The position numbers and the translations under genes were made by a program. 60,401 nucleotides of DNA, from positions 121,957 to 182,357 of the forward strand of contig HF995323.1 in NCBI GenBank assembly GCA_000432275.1. Reading direction: 5' to 3'. The notes below the pieces were generated by a model. The model ran no database searches, was not told the origin of the DNA, and saw only the letters and a list, made by a program, of their open reading frames with translations. Below, one piece after another: positions 8,716 to 17,679 of this stretch; positions within the stretch are counted from its first letter, which is position 1, and every line of letters starts with the position of its first letter. The stretch comes from Proteobacteria bacterium CAG:495 (GTDB lineage Bacteria; Pseudomonadota; Alphaproteobacteria; RF32; CAG-239).

Positions 8716-8988
8716 TTAGTTTACAGAATCTTGCAAAGCTTTACCAGCTTTGAATTTAGCCTGTTTGCGAGCCGGGATTTTGATAGCTGCGCCGGTGCGC
8801 GGATTGCGGCCGGTAGTAGCTGCACGTTTAGAAACGGCAAAAGTACCAAAACCAACCAAACGAACTTCATCACCTTTCTTCAAAGCGTTGGTGATGGAAG
8901 CAACAAATGCATCAAGAGCCTTAGCAGAATCAGTTTTGGTAAGGCCTGTTTCGCTAGCGATGCTAGCAATCAATTCGTTTTTATTCAC
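8716..8988 (-). CDS. hup: HU-family histone-like DNA-binding protein
   Basis: This 90-residue protein is a full-length HU subunit: MNKNELIASIASETGLTK at the N-terminus, the GDEVRLVGFGTFAV strand turn (about 39-52) and the DNA-embracing beta arm with GRNPRTGAAIKIPA (about 60-73), ending FKAGKALQDSVN. HU bends and compacts DNA in the nucleoid and supports replication, recombination and repair. The start is GTG, preceded by a good GGGAG ribosome site. It is a single gene with its own likely promoter and terminator. In many proteobacteria hupB lies next to lon, and lon lies about 2 kb away here. Sequence alone does not separate HU-alpha from HU-beta. Confidence 0.95.
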   Translation of the reverse strand: MNKNELIASIASETGLTKTDSAKALDAFVASITNALKKGDEVRLVGFGTFAVSKRAATTGRNPRTGAAIKIPARKQAKFKAGKALQDSVN

Positions 8989-9054
8989 GGTGAGGACTCC
9001 CTCTAATATAAGTTATAAACCAATTGTGGAGAATAAATCTCTAACCACAAGAAA

Positions 9055-9083
9055 ATTTAACCGCCAAAAAAATGATTAGTCAA
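9055..9083 (-). promoter_or_regulatory. Candidate sigma-70 promoter of the HU gene
   Basis: TTGACT (9078-9083) and TTAAAT (9055-9060) are spaced by 17 bases on the minus strand, about 65 bases upstream of the GTG start. The match is good at -35 and moderate at -10. Confidence 0.4.
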
Positions 9084-9294
9084 ACAAAATCAACGCTTGC
9101 AAACAAAAAAAGTGCATTTTCTGTTAGCAAAAAGCCTTTTTTCCCAGTTATTCACAGCTATGGTTAGAAAATTCCCGCTTTTAGAAGATTCGAAAACCGA
9201 ATTTTAACGTCCGTTTGCGATTCTTGTTGTATTTAATAGACACCCCAGTCAAATGATGCTATACTTTTATTTACATAAGGTTTGGGAGAACAAA

Positions 9295-10665
9295 ATGGAT
9301 GTGCAAAGCAAACTGCAAAAACTGAAAAAGAGGCTGGGACTGACTGCCGCACTGTCTATTGCCGCCATGAGCGCTTCCTCCGCAGAACAGCAGGATTCCA
9401 TACAAAACACTGCTTTCCCCGCAGCCAAAGAAACAAAAGTCAATACCTTTGCCGAAAATGACTCATCCCGACAAAATCAGGTAAAACAATATTGCAACTT
9501 TATAGAAATAGGGTCTTTGGAGGAACTGAACAGCCTTAACCGGCAAGCCGCCTGCTACAACCAGTACGCCGACGCCATCATCTACAACCAATATAAAATG
9601 TCTGACGCAGGCAAATCCGAACGCAGTCTGATTGAAGCTGTCAACAACCAGAATTACTCAGTCAGCACTGAAGCTCACGAAAAGCTGCATCGCCTTTTGT
9701 CACCCATCAGTCAAAAGCTCCACGACGGTTCCTGCATATTAAAAGTATCAGATCGTATCCGTGTTAAGATTATGGAAGAAATCTGCTGCCTTAAATCAGA
9801 AAAAAGACTTACTTCCATTACGGATGCCATTCAAAAATTTAAGGACCTCGACAGAATCACCTATTATTCCAACCATTACGGAGAAATCGCCGGAGAGCGC
9901 ATCGGCTCTGTTCTGATTGCCAAAACAGCGGAAGAAAAAACGCCGGAAAAAATCGACCTGGGATTTGAACGCTCTTCTCATTACAAACCGCTGCAAATCA
10001 ACGGGCAGGAATATATCGGCAGCCTTTATGTTTCTCGCGATAAGAAATATAAAACCTGGGCTCTGCATGACCTAAACGACCAAGTTGTTACATCAGTAGA
10101 GATTCTCTCCCAAAGTCCACTCGCCATCGGCGTTATGACCACGGCTGAGGGCAAGGATGTCAAAATGACGGATGGAAAAACGGTTCGCGCGGACTATCGG
10201 TGTGAAGCGAAAAACAACCATGGAGGCTGGGCCGGATACGCTGTTTTCAAAGTTGACAATTTCGAAAACCGTAAACAAGGATACGATTTTCACACGGCAC
10301 AACAGAATTTTGACAACATCTGCGGAGAATATGCTAACGCAACCGGCTTAACGGCACTTGAAGCCCAAACGCTCAAAGAATACGTTTCCTCAATGGACTG
10401 GCTTAACGCCTATGATTTGCAAGACAGCGAAATCAGAGACATTCGCGACAATTACAAAGACGTGCCTCTGCAAACGCTCGTAAATAAGCAGAAAAGCAAT
10501 TATGAACAGCTGGCCGACGCTGCCCGGACACGGTTTGAAAAAGAAACGCTGCCCCATCTGGTCAAAGTCCAGTCGCCATCGTCCCTCATCTCCGGTGCTG
10601 AGAAAAGCATAAAAACCGACGCTTTTAAAATCAAAGCAAACGGTAAAGAAAAAGACTGCCGATAA
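9295..10665 (+). CDS. Secreted protein of unknown function
   Basis: I do not recognise this protein. I chose the ATG at 9295 over the one at 9253 because GGGAGA sits 6 bases upstream and because the protein then begins with a clear signal peptide: basic KLQKLKKRLG, hydrophobic LTAALSIAAMSA, cleavage near SSA-EQ (about residue 31). The mature part (about 425 residues) is hydrophilic, with several Cys (for example QYCNFIE, AACYNQY, GSCILKV, EICCLKS, NICGEYA) that could form disulfides in the periplasm, and no membrane segment. The C-terminal half is charged and probably helical. It is monocistronic, with a terminator shared with lon. No catalytic motif is evident; it may be lineage-specific. 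Confidence 0.75.
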   Translation: MDVQSKLQKLKKRLGLTAALSIAAMSASSAEQQDSIQNTAFPAAKETKVNTFAENDSSRQNQVKQYCNFIEIGSLEELNSLNRQAACYNQYADAIIYNQYKMSDAGKSERSLIEAVNNQNYSVSTEAHEKLHRLLSPISQKLHDGSCILKVSDRIRVKIMEEICCLKSEKRLTSITDAIQKFKDLDRITYYSNHYGEIAGERIGSVLIAKTAEEKTPEKIDLGFERSSHYKPLQINGQEYIGSLYVSRDKKYKTWALHDLNDQVVTSVEILSQSPLAIGVMTTAEGKDVKMTDGKTVRADYRCEAKNNHGGWAGYAVFKVDNFENRKQGYDFHTAQQNFDNICGEYANATGLTALEAQTLKEYVSSMDWLNAYDLQDSEIRDIRDNYKDVPLQTLVNKQKSNYEQLADAARTRFEKETLPHLVKVQSPSSLISGAEKSIKTDAFKIKANGKEKDCR

Positions 10666-10690
10666 CAGCCTGTGCATCCTTTGCCGACAC

Positions 10691-10729
10691 AAAAAAATAC
10701 CGCCGACCAAATGTCGACGGCATTTTTTT
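10691..10729. terminator. Bidirectional terminator between the secreted protein gene and lon
   Basis: An imperfect stem (CCGCCGAC / GTCGACGG with one mismatch) is flanked by seven A on the left and seven T on the right, between two converging genes. Confidence 0.75.
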
Positions 10730-10730
10730 A

Positions 10731-13103
10731 TCAGTTGACCGAAGCCTGCTCCGCTTTAAGCGGCTCGCAACGGCACAATTGTGTCAGCGGCTTCACTTCT
10801 CCGTTAAGCGCTATCTTCAAAACCTCTCCGACCTCTGAAACCGGAATGATTTTCAGGCCTTTTCTCACATTTTCCGGAATTTCCTTCAAATCCTTTTCAT
10901 TATCTTTAGGGATAATGACGGTTTTAATTCCGCCGCGCAAAGCCGAAAGCAGTTTTTCTTTCAGTCCGCCGATGGGCAGCACCCTGCCCTGCAACGTAAT
11001 CTCCCCGGTCATCGCAACATCTTTGCGAACCGGAATCTTCGTCAGCACCGAAACGAGAGTCGTATACATCGCTATGCCGGCGGAAGGTCCGTCTTTGGGC
11101 GTAGCCCCCTCCGGAACATGAACGTGAATGTCCGTTTTGCCGAAAACATCAGGATCAATCCCCAATTCCATAGAATGGGAACGAACCACGGAATACGCCG
11201 TCTCAATGGATTCTTTCATAACATCTCCCAGCTTTCCCGTTTGTTTGATGTTTCCCTTGCCCGGCATATCAACGGCTTCAATAAACAAAATGTCTCCGCC
11301 GACTTCCGTCCATGCCAGTCCGGTAGTAACGCCGACATGGTCTTCTTCTTCAGCTTCGCCATAACGGAATTTCTTAACTCCCAGATATTTGTCAAGATTA
11401 GCCGCTGCAACCGTAACCTTCTTTTCTTTGGAAAGCAGAATCTCCTTAACCGCCTTGCGGGCTATTTTTGCCAATTCGCGTTCCAAGTTACGAACTCCGG
11501 CCTCACGGGTATAATAACGGATGATGTCTCTGATAGCGTCTTCTTCTATCTTAAGCTCGTTTTCCTTGATGGCCATTTCCTTAAAGGTTTTGGGAATCAG
11601 ATGACGTTCGGCAATCTGTATTTTTTCATCTTCGGTATAACCTGACAATCGTATAATTTCCATACGGTCAAGCAGTGGACGCGGCATATCGAGAGAGTTG
11701 GCCGTCGTCACAAACATAACGTCAGACAAATCATAATCAACTTCCAGATAGTGGTCGTTAAAGCTTGAATTCTGCTCCGGATCCAAAACTTCCAACAGCG
11801 CCGAACTCGGATCGCCGCGGTAATCGTTGCCGAGTTTGTCTATTTCATCGAGCAGAAACAACGGATTAGACGTTGCCGCTTTTTTCATTCCTTTAATTAT
11901 TTTGCCCGGCATAGAACCAATATAAGTCCGACGATGGCCGCGAATTTCCGCTTCATCGCGCATACCGCCGAGAGAAGCGCGTACAAAACTGCGCCCGGTA
12001 GCTCTGGCTATCGACTTTCCTAAAGAAGTCTTACCGACGCCCGGAGGGCCGACCAGACACAAAATCGGACCTTTGACTTTGTCGGCCCGGGATTGCACGG
12101 CCAAATATTCGACAATGCGTTCCTTAACCTCTTCCAGTCCGTAATGGTCTTCTTCCAGAATTTCCATAGCCTTGCTCAAGTCTTTATTTACTTTGGAGCG
12201 TTTTTTCCAGGGAATGTCCAGCATCCAGTCCAGATAATTGCGGACAACCGTTGCCTCTGCCGACATTGAGCTCATAGATTTGAGCTTTTTAACTTCAGCC
12301 AGGGCTTTTTCCTTTGCTTCCTTGGACAGCTTGGTGTTCTCAATCTTTTTCATATATTCGGCGATTTCGGCATCGTCGTCTCCGTCGCCGAGCTCTTTCT
12401 GAATAGCCTTCATCTGCTCGTTCAGATAATATTCTTTTTGGCTTTTCTCCATCTGCTTTTTAACGCGATTCTTGATTCTGTTTTCCACCTCAAGCATCGT
12501 GATTTCCGCATCCATAAAGCCCAAAATCTGTTCAAAACGTTCGCTTAAGGTTGTCCCTTCAAGCAAAGCCTGCTTTTCCGGAATCTTTAATGCCAGATGA
12601 GAAGCGATGGTATCCGCCAGTTTGCTGTAATCTTCTATTTGGTTGACCGCCACCAAAACCTCGGGAGGAGTCTTTTTGGAAAGTTTGACATATTCCTCAA
12701 ACTGCGACAAAACGGCGCGAACCAAAGCTTCCAGCTCCTGATTGTTGTTTTCTATCTCCGGCAGAATGGTTACGTTTGCTTCCATAAAGGATTTGGTGTT
12801 GTAAAACTTGTCGATTTTAACCCGCTCCAACCCCTCAATCAAAACCTTTACCGTACCGTCAGGCAGCCGCAACAGCTGTAAAACCGTGCCGATGGTTCCG
12901 ACATGATAAACGTCACTGCTGGTCGGGTCTTCAATTGCGGCATCTTTTTGGGTGGTAAGGATAATGTTCTGATCCTTATCGACAACTTCCTGCAAGGCGT
13001 TAATCGACTTCTCCCGTCCCACAAACAACGGAACAATCATCTTCGGATATACCACAATATCGCGCAACGGAAGTACAGGATATTTCTCTTTCTTAGCAAC
13101 CAT
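10731..13103 (-). CDS. lon: ATP-dependent protease Lon
   Basis: This 790-residue protein has the full Lon architecture. The substrate-binding N-domain (about 8-200) begins YPVLPLRDIVVYPKMIVPLF. A coiled middle region follows, then the AAA+ module with Walker A GPPGVGKT (352-359) and Walker B FLLDEIDK (about 416-423), and the Ser-Lys protease domain with catalytic Ser674 in PKDGPSAG and Lys717 in GGLKEK. Lon degrades misfolded and short-lived regulatory proteins in the cytoplasm. A ribosome site AAGGTGG precedes the ATG. I see no convincing heat-shock sigma-32 promoter upstream. The last 20 residues (LCRCEPLKAEQASVN) extend slightly beyond the usual end. It is single, as is common, and close to the HU gene. 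Confidence 0.98.
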   Translation of the reverse strand: MVAKKEKYPVLPLRDIVVYPKMIVPLFVGREKSINALQEVVDKDQNIILTTQKDAAIEDPTSSDVYHVGTIGTVLQLLRLPDGTVKVLIEGLERVKIDKFYNTKSFMEANVTILPEIENNNQELEALVRAVLSQFEEYVKLSKKTPPEVLVAVNQIEDYSKLADTIASHLALKIPEKQALLEGTTLSERFEQILGFMDAEITMLEVENRIKNRVKKQMEKSQKEYYLNEQMKAIQKELGDGDDDAEIAEYMKKIENTKLSKEAKEKALAEVKKLKSMSSMSAEATVVRNYLDWMLDIPWKKRSKVNKDLSKAMEILEEDHYGLEEVKERIVEYLAVQSRADKVKGPILCLVGPPGVGKTSLGKSIARATGRSFVRASLGGMRDEAEIRGHRRTYIGSMPGKIIKGMKKAATSNPLFLLDEIDKLGNDYRGDPSSALLEVLDPEQNSSFNDHYLEVDYDLSDVMFVTTANSLDMPRPLLDRMEIIRLSGYTEDEKIQIAERHLIPKTFKEMAIKENELKIEEDAIRDIIRYYTREAGVRNLERELAKIARKAVKEILLSKEKKVTVAAANLDKYLGVKKFRYGEAEEEDHVGVTTGLAWTEVGGDILFIEAVDMPGKGNIKQTGKLGDVMKESIETAYSVVRSHSMELGIDPDVFGKTDIHVHVPEGATPKDGPSAGIAMYTTLVSVLTKIPVRKDVAMTGEITLQGRVLPIGGLKEKLLSALRGGIKTVIIPKDNEKDLKEIPENVRKGLKIIPVSEVGEVLKIALNGEVKPLTQLCRCEPLKAEQASVN

Positions 13104-13356
13104 ATTTTACCACCTTAAAAATTAACATCATTGTGTATTCTTATATAAGAAAACTTTCCGGCTTATGCAATGCGGAACAGTAACTTTTTTGCCACAAACG
13201 CACTTTTTGGGCAATGCTTAAGTTTTTAATCCACAGCCCTGGCCGCGAAATCCAACTTTAACATGAATAAGTATTAATAAAGAATTTGCAGATTTAAAAT
13301 AATAATATATGATGCAATAAAAAAACAAACACCAGAAAACCCCATGGAGAAATTTG

Positions 13357-13608
13357 ATGGCCGCCGCAAAGAAAAGCGCACTTTCCAATGATGATATTAT
13401 GGTTGAAATTTCCGTCACGCTGGGAACCGCGGACCTCCGGGTCAACCAGCTGCTGAAGTTGGGACGCGGAGCCGTTGTCGAGTTGGACCGGGATATCAAC
13501 GACAACGTAGATATTTACGCCAATGACGTTCTTATCGGTCATGGCGAAGTCGTCATCACCGAAAACGAAACTATCGGCATCAGCGTAACCGACACAAATT
13601 CCAAATAA
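13357..13608 (+). CDS. FliN-like SpoA-domain protein
   Basis: This 83-residue protein is almost entirely one SpoA (FliN/FliM C-terminal) domain: DIMVEISVTLGTADLRVNQL, LLKLGRGAVVELDRD, VDIYANDVLIGHGEVV and GISVTD. In flagellar and type III systems such domains build the cytoplasmic C-ring. The start is the ATG at 13357, with GGAGA about 8 bases upstream; the TTG just before it is less likely. It is the first gene of a plus-strand run with an envelope-lipid acyltransferase, waaA and lpxK. No other flagellar or secretion gene is visible, so its role here is unclear. It could serve a flagellar motor encoded elsewhere or have been repurposed. Confidence 0.85.
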   Translation: MAAAKKSALSNDDIMVEISVTLGTADLRVNQLLKLGRGAVVELDRDINDNVDIYANDVLIGHGEVVITENETIGISVTDTNSK

Positions 13609-13620
13609 GCAACCGTAACA

Positions 13621-14382
13621 ATGAACTTTAATCTGAAAAAAACACTGAAAAAATCCCTGCGCCGGATTACCAAGTCAGATTTTGTCATAAACCTGATTTC
13701 GTCAGCTATATATTGGTATGCCCGTCTCGTCGGCAAAACCACAAGCTGGGAGGTTCGCGGCATAGACAACTTCTATCGCGAATGGGATGACAATCGCGGC
13801 ATCATTCTGGTTGCCTGGCACGGACGAGCCCTTATGCTGCCTTATTTCTGGAACCGAAAAAAACCGCTTAATGCCCTGGTTTCATTACACCGGGACGGCA
13901 GAATGATAGCCGGCCTACTTGAAAAATTCGGTCTTGGCACCATCGGCGGTTCCAGCAACGAAAACGCCAGCGGCGCCGCGGTAAAACTGATGCACTCGCT
14001 CAAAGACGATACTGCCATCTGCATTATCCCCGACGGTCCCCGGGGACCCCGGATGCATATGGGACGCTCTCCTCTTTATTATGCGCAAAAAACCGGAAAA
14101 CCTATCGCCTGTATTTCGTACAGCATCGCCAACTCTTTCCGCATAACAAAATCCTGGGACCACATGATGATCCCCCTCCCGTTTTCCCGCGGCATTTGCA
14201 CCGTGAGCGAAGCGATGTCCGTTCCCGCCGACGCAGACAATAACGAATTGGAAACCTACCGCCTTCGTCTGGAAGAGCAGCTTAACCGAATAAGCCGGGA
14301 ATGCGATATCAAAATGGGACTGATTCCTGACGAACCCGGCGTCTGCAAAAATCAAACCGAAGAAAATGGACAACCGCGATGA
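13621..14382 (+). CDS. DUF374 lysophospholipid acyltransferase-like protein
   Basis: This 253-residue protein belongs to the DUF374 branch of the LPLAT acyltransferases, which in alphaproteobacteria is commonly found beside waaA and lpxK. Diagnostic segments are IILVAWHGRALMLP (about 61-74, His-containing), LVSLHRDGRMI (about 87-97), GTIGGSSNENASGA (about 106-119) and the IIPDGPRGPRM block (about 137-147). It probably transfers or remodels an acyl chain in lipid A or another envelope lipid; the substrate is unproven. One or two short N-terminal hydrophobic stretches suggest membrane association. It lies 12 bases after the FliN-like gene and overlaps waaA by four bases (ATGA), so the genes are cotranscribed. 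Confidence 0.85.
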   Translation: MNFNLKKTLKKSLRRITKSDFVINLISSAIYWYARLVGKTTSWEVRGIDNFYREWDDNRGIILVAWHGRALMLPYFWNRKKPLNALVSLHRDGRMIAGLLEKFGLGTIGGSSNENASGAAVKLMHSLKDDTAICIIPDGPRGPRMHMGRSPLYYAQKTGKPIACISYSIANSFRITKSWDHMMIPLPFSRGICTVSEAMSVPADADNNELETYRLRLEEQLNRISRECDIKMGLIPDEPGVCKNQTEENGQPR

Positions 14383-15641
14383 TGTTTATGAAAATTTACA
14401 ACGCCTTGATTACCGTTTTATATCCTCTGGTTATCAAACGCTATATTAATAAGCGCAAAGAAAACGGCAAGGAAGACGTCAAAAGATTCAACGAACGTAT
14501 CGGGCGTCCCGCTCTCAAACGTCCCGAAGGAAAATTAATCTGGCTTCACGGTGCCTCTGTAGGCGAGTCCGTTTCCATGCTGCCTCTGATTCAAAAAATT
14601 TTGGACACTTACCCTCAGGCGCACGTTATGGTCACCACCGGAACCGTCACTTCCGCCGACGTAATGAGCAAACGGCTTCCCGAGCGCGCCTTTCACCAGT
14701 TTATACCCATTGACAACCCAACTTTCACCACCCGGTTTGTCAAATACTGGCATCCCGACGTCGCCCTCTGGTTTGAGTCGGAATTCTGGCCGGCAATGCT
14801 GTCGTCAATCAAACGTAAAAATATTCCGCTGATTTTAATCAACGGCCGAATTTCCAACAAAACCTTCAAACGCTGGCAGCAATTTGACTTTATCAGCAAA
14901 GAGCTGCTCTCCTGCTTCACCCTTTGCCTCGGACAATCGGAAGAAGACGCCTACCGCCTCGGCGTTTTGGGCGCGGCCAACTCCGTCTGCCTCGGCAATC
15001 TGAAATACGCCGGCCTGCCGCTGCCTATCGACCAGGAAAAGAAACAGGAACTGTTGCAACAAATCGGAACCCGCACTCTATGGCTGGCAAGTTCAACCCA
15101 CAATGACGAAGAACGCCGAATTGCCAAGATACACAAACGGCTCAAGAAAAAATTTCCTGACATTCTGACGATTATCGCCCCCAGACATCCCCAGCGCGGC
15201 CCCGAAATACAAAAAGAGATTCGGGAATTGGAGTTGCAAACGGCTTTACGATCGGCAGGAGAAGAAATAACCGGACAAACTGACATCTACATTGCAGACA
15301 CTATTGGAGAAATGGGCTTATGGTATGACGTTGCCAAAGTTGTGTTTATCGGCGGCTCCCTGATTCCGCACGGCGGACAAAACTTTATCGAACCCTCGCG
15401 GATGCGCGATGCGGTCATCGTCGGCCCCCATATGCATAACTTCACCGATGCGGTCAACCGTGCAAAAAAAGCAGATGCGCTGATACAGGTGACCGATACA
15501 CAGGAACTGGAAGAAACAATTGCCCATCTGCTCAGCAACAAAGATTTTTGCAATGCCAAATGCAGCCTCGCCTATAATTGGGCCGCCAGTGAAAATAAAG
15601 TGCTTGAAAACATTATGGATAAAGTTAAAGGTTTTATTTAA
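14379..15641 (+). CDS. waaA: 3-deoxy-D-manno-octulosonic acid (Kdo) transferase
   Basis: This 420-residue protein is a full-length WaaA/KdtA. It transfers Kdo from CMP-Kdo to the lipid IVA precursor at the inner face of the cytoplasmic membrane, the first step of LPS inner core synthesis. It has the N-terminal membrane anchor (MKIYNALITVLYPLV), the catalytic-glutamate loop WLHGASVGES (about 54-63), FIPIDNPTF, LWFESEFWPAML (about 129-140), the GTRTLWLASSTH donor-domain start (about 231-242) and VFIGGSLIPHGGQNFIEPS (about 322-340). The first ATG pair overlaps the upstream stop. lpxK follows two bases after its stop. Whether it adds one Kdo or more cannot be told from sequence. Confidence 0.95.
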   Translation: MMFMKIYNALITVLYPLVIKRYINKRKENGKEDVKRFNERIGRPALKRPEGKLIWLHGASVGESVSMLPLIQKILDTYPQAHVMVTTGTVTSADVMSKRLPERAFHQFIPIDNPTFTTRFVKYWHPDVALWFESEFWPAMLSSIKRKNIPLILINGRISNKTFKRWQQFDFISKELLSCFTLCLGQSEEDAYRLGVLGAANSVCLGNLKYAGLPLPIDQEKKQELLQQIGTRTLWLASSTHNDEERRIAKIHKRLKKKFPDILTIIAPRHPQRGPEIQKEIRELELQTALRSAGEEITGQTDIYIADTIGEMGLWYDVAKVVFIGGSLIPHGGQNFIEPSRMRDAVIVGPHMHNFTDAVNRAKKADALIQVTDTQELEETIAHLLSNKDFCNAKCSLAYNWAASENKVLENIMDKVKGFI

Positions 15642-15642
15642 G

Positions 15643-16593
15643 ATGCGAACCCCAATATATTGGAAAAACAAAAATATTATATCTTCGCTGCTTTTGCCGT
15701 TGGGATGGTTGTACGGTCTGGCGACCGCTTTGCGTCTTGCCCTGACCAAACCGCAAAAAGTCAAGGCCAAAGTTATCTGCATTGGCAATATTACCGCCGG
15801 AGGCACCGGCAAAACGCCGGTATCCGTCGCCATAGCTGCCCTTCTGAAACAAAACGGCCTTAATCCCTGGTTCGTCACCAGAGGATATGGCGGAACTCGG
15901 CAGGATATTATTGTCAACCCGGCCGAACACGCAGCAGCCGAAGTCGGAGACGAACCGCTGTTGTTGGCCCGGGAAGCCTCCGTCGTCGTCAACAAACAGC
16001 GTTGGCTGGGAGCGCAAAAGGCCATCGCAAACGGTGCCGACTGTATCATTATGGATGACGGCTTTCAAAATCCCGCACTTCATAAAGATTTGTCGTTTAT
16101 CGTCATTGACGGGGCCATCGGTTTCGGTAATCGGCGCTGCATTCCTTCCGGTCCGTTGCGGGAATTTCTTTCTGCCGGCCTGAAACGGGCCGATGCTGCC
16201 ATTATTATAGGGCAAGACAAAACCAATCTGAGCGGATTGTTAAAAGACCTTCCCGTTTTTCACGGCAGCATAACGCCGGTTGAACCGTTGCGGGACAACC
16301 TCAACGTTATCGCCTTTGCCGGCATCGGACGACCGCAGAAATTTTACCGCTCATTACAGGAACTCAGCTTTAACCTTATAAAGACCGTAGACTTTCCCGA
16401 CCATCACTTTTATACGGAAGGAGAATTGAAACAACTGATTTCCGAAGCAGAGGAAAAACAGGCCGTCTTATATACCACCGCCAAAGATTACGTAAAAATT
16501 CCGGCTGCGCTGCGCAACCGTTTCCGTGTTTTGGAAATAACGATTACTTGGCGCGAACCGGAACTTTTAACCCAATTTCTGCTTAACACTTAA
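15643..16593 (+). CDS. lpxK: Tetraacyldisaccharide 4'-kinase
   Basis: The start is the ATG at 15643, right after the waaA stop. The longer frame from 15520 runs inside waaA and adds 41 residues foreign to the family. The resulting 316-residue protein has the LpxK layout: an N-terminal membrane-associating helix (IISSLLLPLGWLYGLATAL), the P-loop GNITAGGTGKTP (about 45-56), RGYGG, a DDGFQN motif (about 139-144) and a late TTAKDYVKIP. LpxK phosphorylates the 4' position of the lipid A disaccharide with ATP. Its order after waaA matches many alphaproteobacteria. It converges on the aldo/keto reductase gene with a four-base overlap of the two stops. Confidence 0.95.
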   Translation: MRTPIYWKNKNIISSLLLPLGWLYGLATALRLALTKPQKVKAKVICIGNITAGGTGKTPVSVAIAALLKQNGLNPWFVTRGYGGTRQDIIVNPAEHAAAEVGDEPLLLAREASVVVNKQRWLGAQKAIANGADCIIMDDGFQNPALHKDLSFIVIDGAIGFGNRRCIPSGPLREFLSAGLKRADAAIIIGQDKTNLSGLLKDLPVFHGSITPVEPLRDNLNVIAFAGIGRPQKFYRSLQELSFNLIKTVDFPDHHFYTEGELKQLISEAEEKQAVLYTTAKDYVKIPAALRNRFRVLEITITWREPELLTQFLLNT

Positions 16594-17519
16594 TTGGCTT
16601 CATCCCACAAATTGGCATAACTTCCGTTGGCAAAGGCGTCTCCGCTGATAAAACGATAATTTTTATCCAGCGTCGCAATTTTAGCCATATCTGCCTCATC
16701 CAGCTCAATAGCGAGAGAAGCATAGTTTTCCCGCAAATGAGCCTCATGAACCGACTTTGGAATAACGGCTACGCCGCGCTGCATCTGCCATGCCAGCACG
16801 ACCTGAGCCGACGTTGCCTTAATACGTTCCGCAATTTCCTGAATGACCGGATTTTCCAATACCGATTCCTGCCCTTCGTGAGGTTGTGACCCCAATGGTG
16901 AATAGGCCGTAACTTCAATATTGTTCTTATGGCAAAAATCTATCAAATCGTTCTGCTGCAGCAAGGGATGATTCTCAATTTGGTTAACCGCAGGAACAAT
17001 CTCGGCTTTTTCAATCAAATCGCCCAATTTCTTGGCCGTAAAATTAGAAACGCCGATACTTTCGACGGAGCCTTCCCCCTGAAGTTTCTCCATTGCGGCC
17101 CATGTAACCTCCAAGGGCAAATCGCTCAGCGGAATCAAGTCTTCCGCGCGTTGGGGAATACCGGTGCCTTTTTTCTGCGCTACCGGCCAGTGCATCAGAA
17201 ACAAATCCAGATAATCCAGTTGCAAATCTTTTAACGTCTGCTCCAACGCCGGTTTTACATCTTCCGGTGCATGCGCGTCGTTCCATAGTTTAGAGGTGAC
17301 AAACAATTCTTTGCGCTTAATGTCCCCTTCTCTGATTGCATCGTTTATCGCCTGCCCGATTTCGCCCTGATTGCCGTAAATCGGAGCACAGTCAATATGC
17401 TTATATCCCAGTTTTATAGCCCAGCGTACCGCCTGATAAGTCTCTCCCGGCTTAGACTGCCAGGTACCCATACCGATAATCGGCATTTCACTGTCGTTAT
17501 TCAGCTTAACATACTTCAT
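16590..17519 (-). CDS. Aldo/keto reductase (2,5-diketo-gluconate reductase-like)
   Basis: I place the start at 17519 (MKYVKLNNDSEMPIIGMGTW) because GGAGGAG lies 8 bases before it; the longer frame from 17585 adds a hydrophobic leader untypical of the family. The 309-residue enzyme shows the AKR signature GYKHIDCAPIYGNQGEIG with catalytic Asp and Tyr, VTSKLW with the lysine, FLMHWP with the histidine, and the NADPH-binding end IPKSVHEAHLRENY. Such enzymes reduce aldehydes or ketones, including methylglyoxal and keto-sugars, in the cytoplasm. Its stop overlaps the lpxK stop on the other strand. No terminator is evident between them. Confidence 0.9.
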   Translation of the reverse strand: MKYVKLNNDSEMPIIGMGTWQSKPGETYQAVRWAIKLGYKHIDCAPIYGNQGEIGQAINDAIREGDIKRKELFVTSKLWNDAHAPEDVKPALEQTLKDLQLDYLDLFLMHWPVAQKKGTGIPQRAEDLIPLSDLPLEVTWAAMEKLQGEGSVESIGVSNFTAKKLGDLIEKAEIVPAVNQIENHPLLQQNDLIDFCHKNNIEVTAYSPLGSQPHEGQESVLENPVIQEIAERIKATSAQVVLAWQMQRGVAVIPKSVHEAHLRENYASLAIELDEADMAKIATLDKNYRFISGDAFANGSYANLWDEAN

Positions 17520-17624
17520 GACAAACCACTCCTCCAACGAAAAAAATATTAAAATCAACCCTAATATAATCGTAAGAATTTCCACTTAAAGGAGCCGTAC
17601 GCGAAAAAAAGATTGCCATAAAAC

Positions 17625-17657
17625 AAAAACGCAGCCCCCACACCTGACTGCGTTTTT
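17625..17657. terminator. Rho-independent terminator after the ParB-like gene
   Basis: AAAAACGCAG and CTGCGTTTTT form a stem around a 13-base loop, 22 bases past the stop at 17680, with T-rich sequence on both exits. It bounds the helicase/IbrA/IbrB module on the left. Confidence 0.8.
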
Positions 17658-17679
17658 AAACAACTTGCAAAAAAATGAG

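Noticed and set aside
15520..15642. Longer N-terminus of lpxK
   Set aside because: This part lies inside waaA in another frame; the ATG at 15643 restores the family start.
15318..16049. 243-codon minus-strand frame opposite waaA/lpxK
   Set aside because: Antisense shadow of two well-supported genes.
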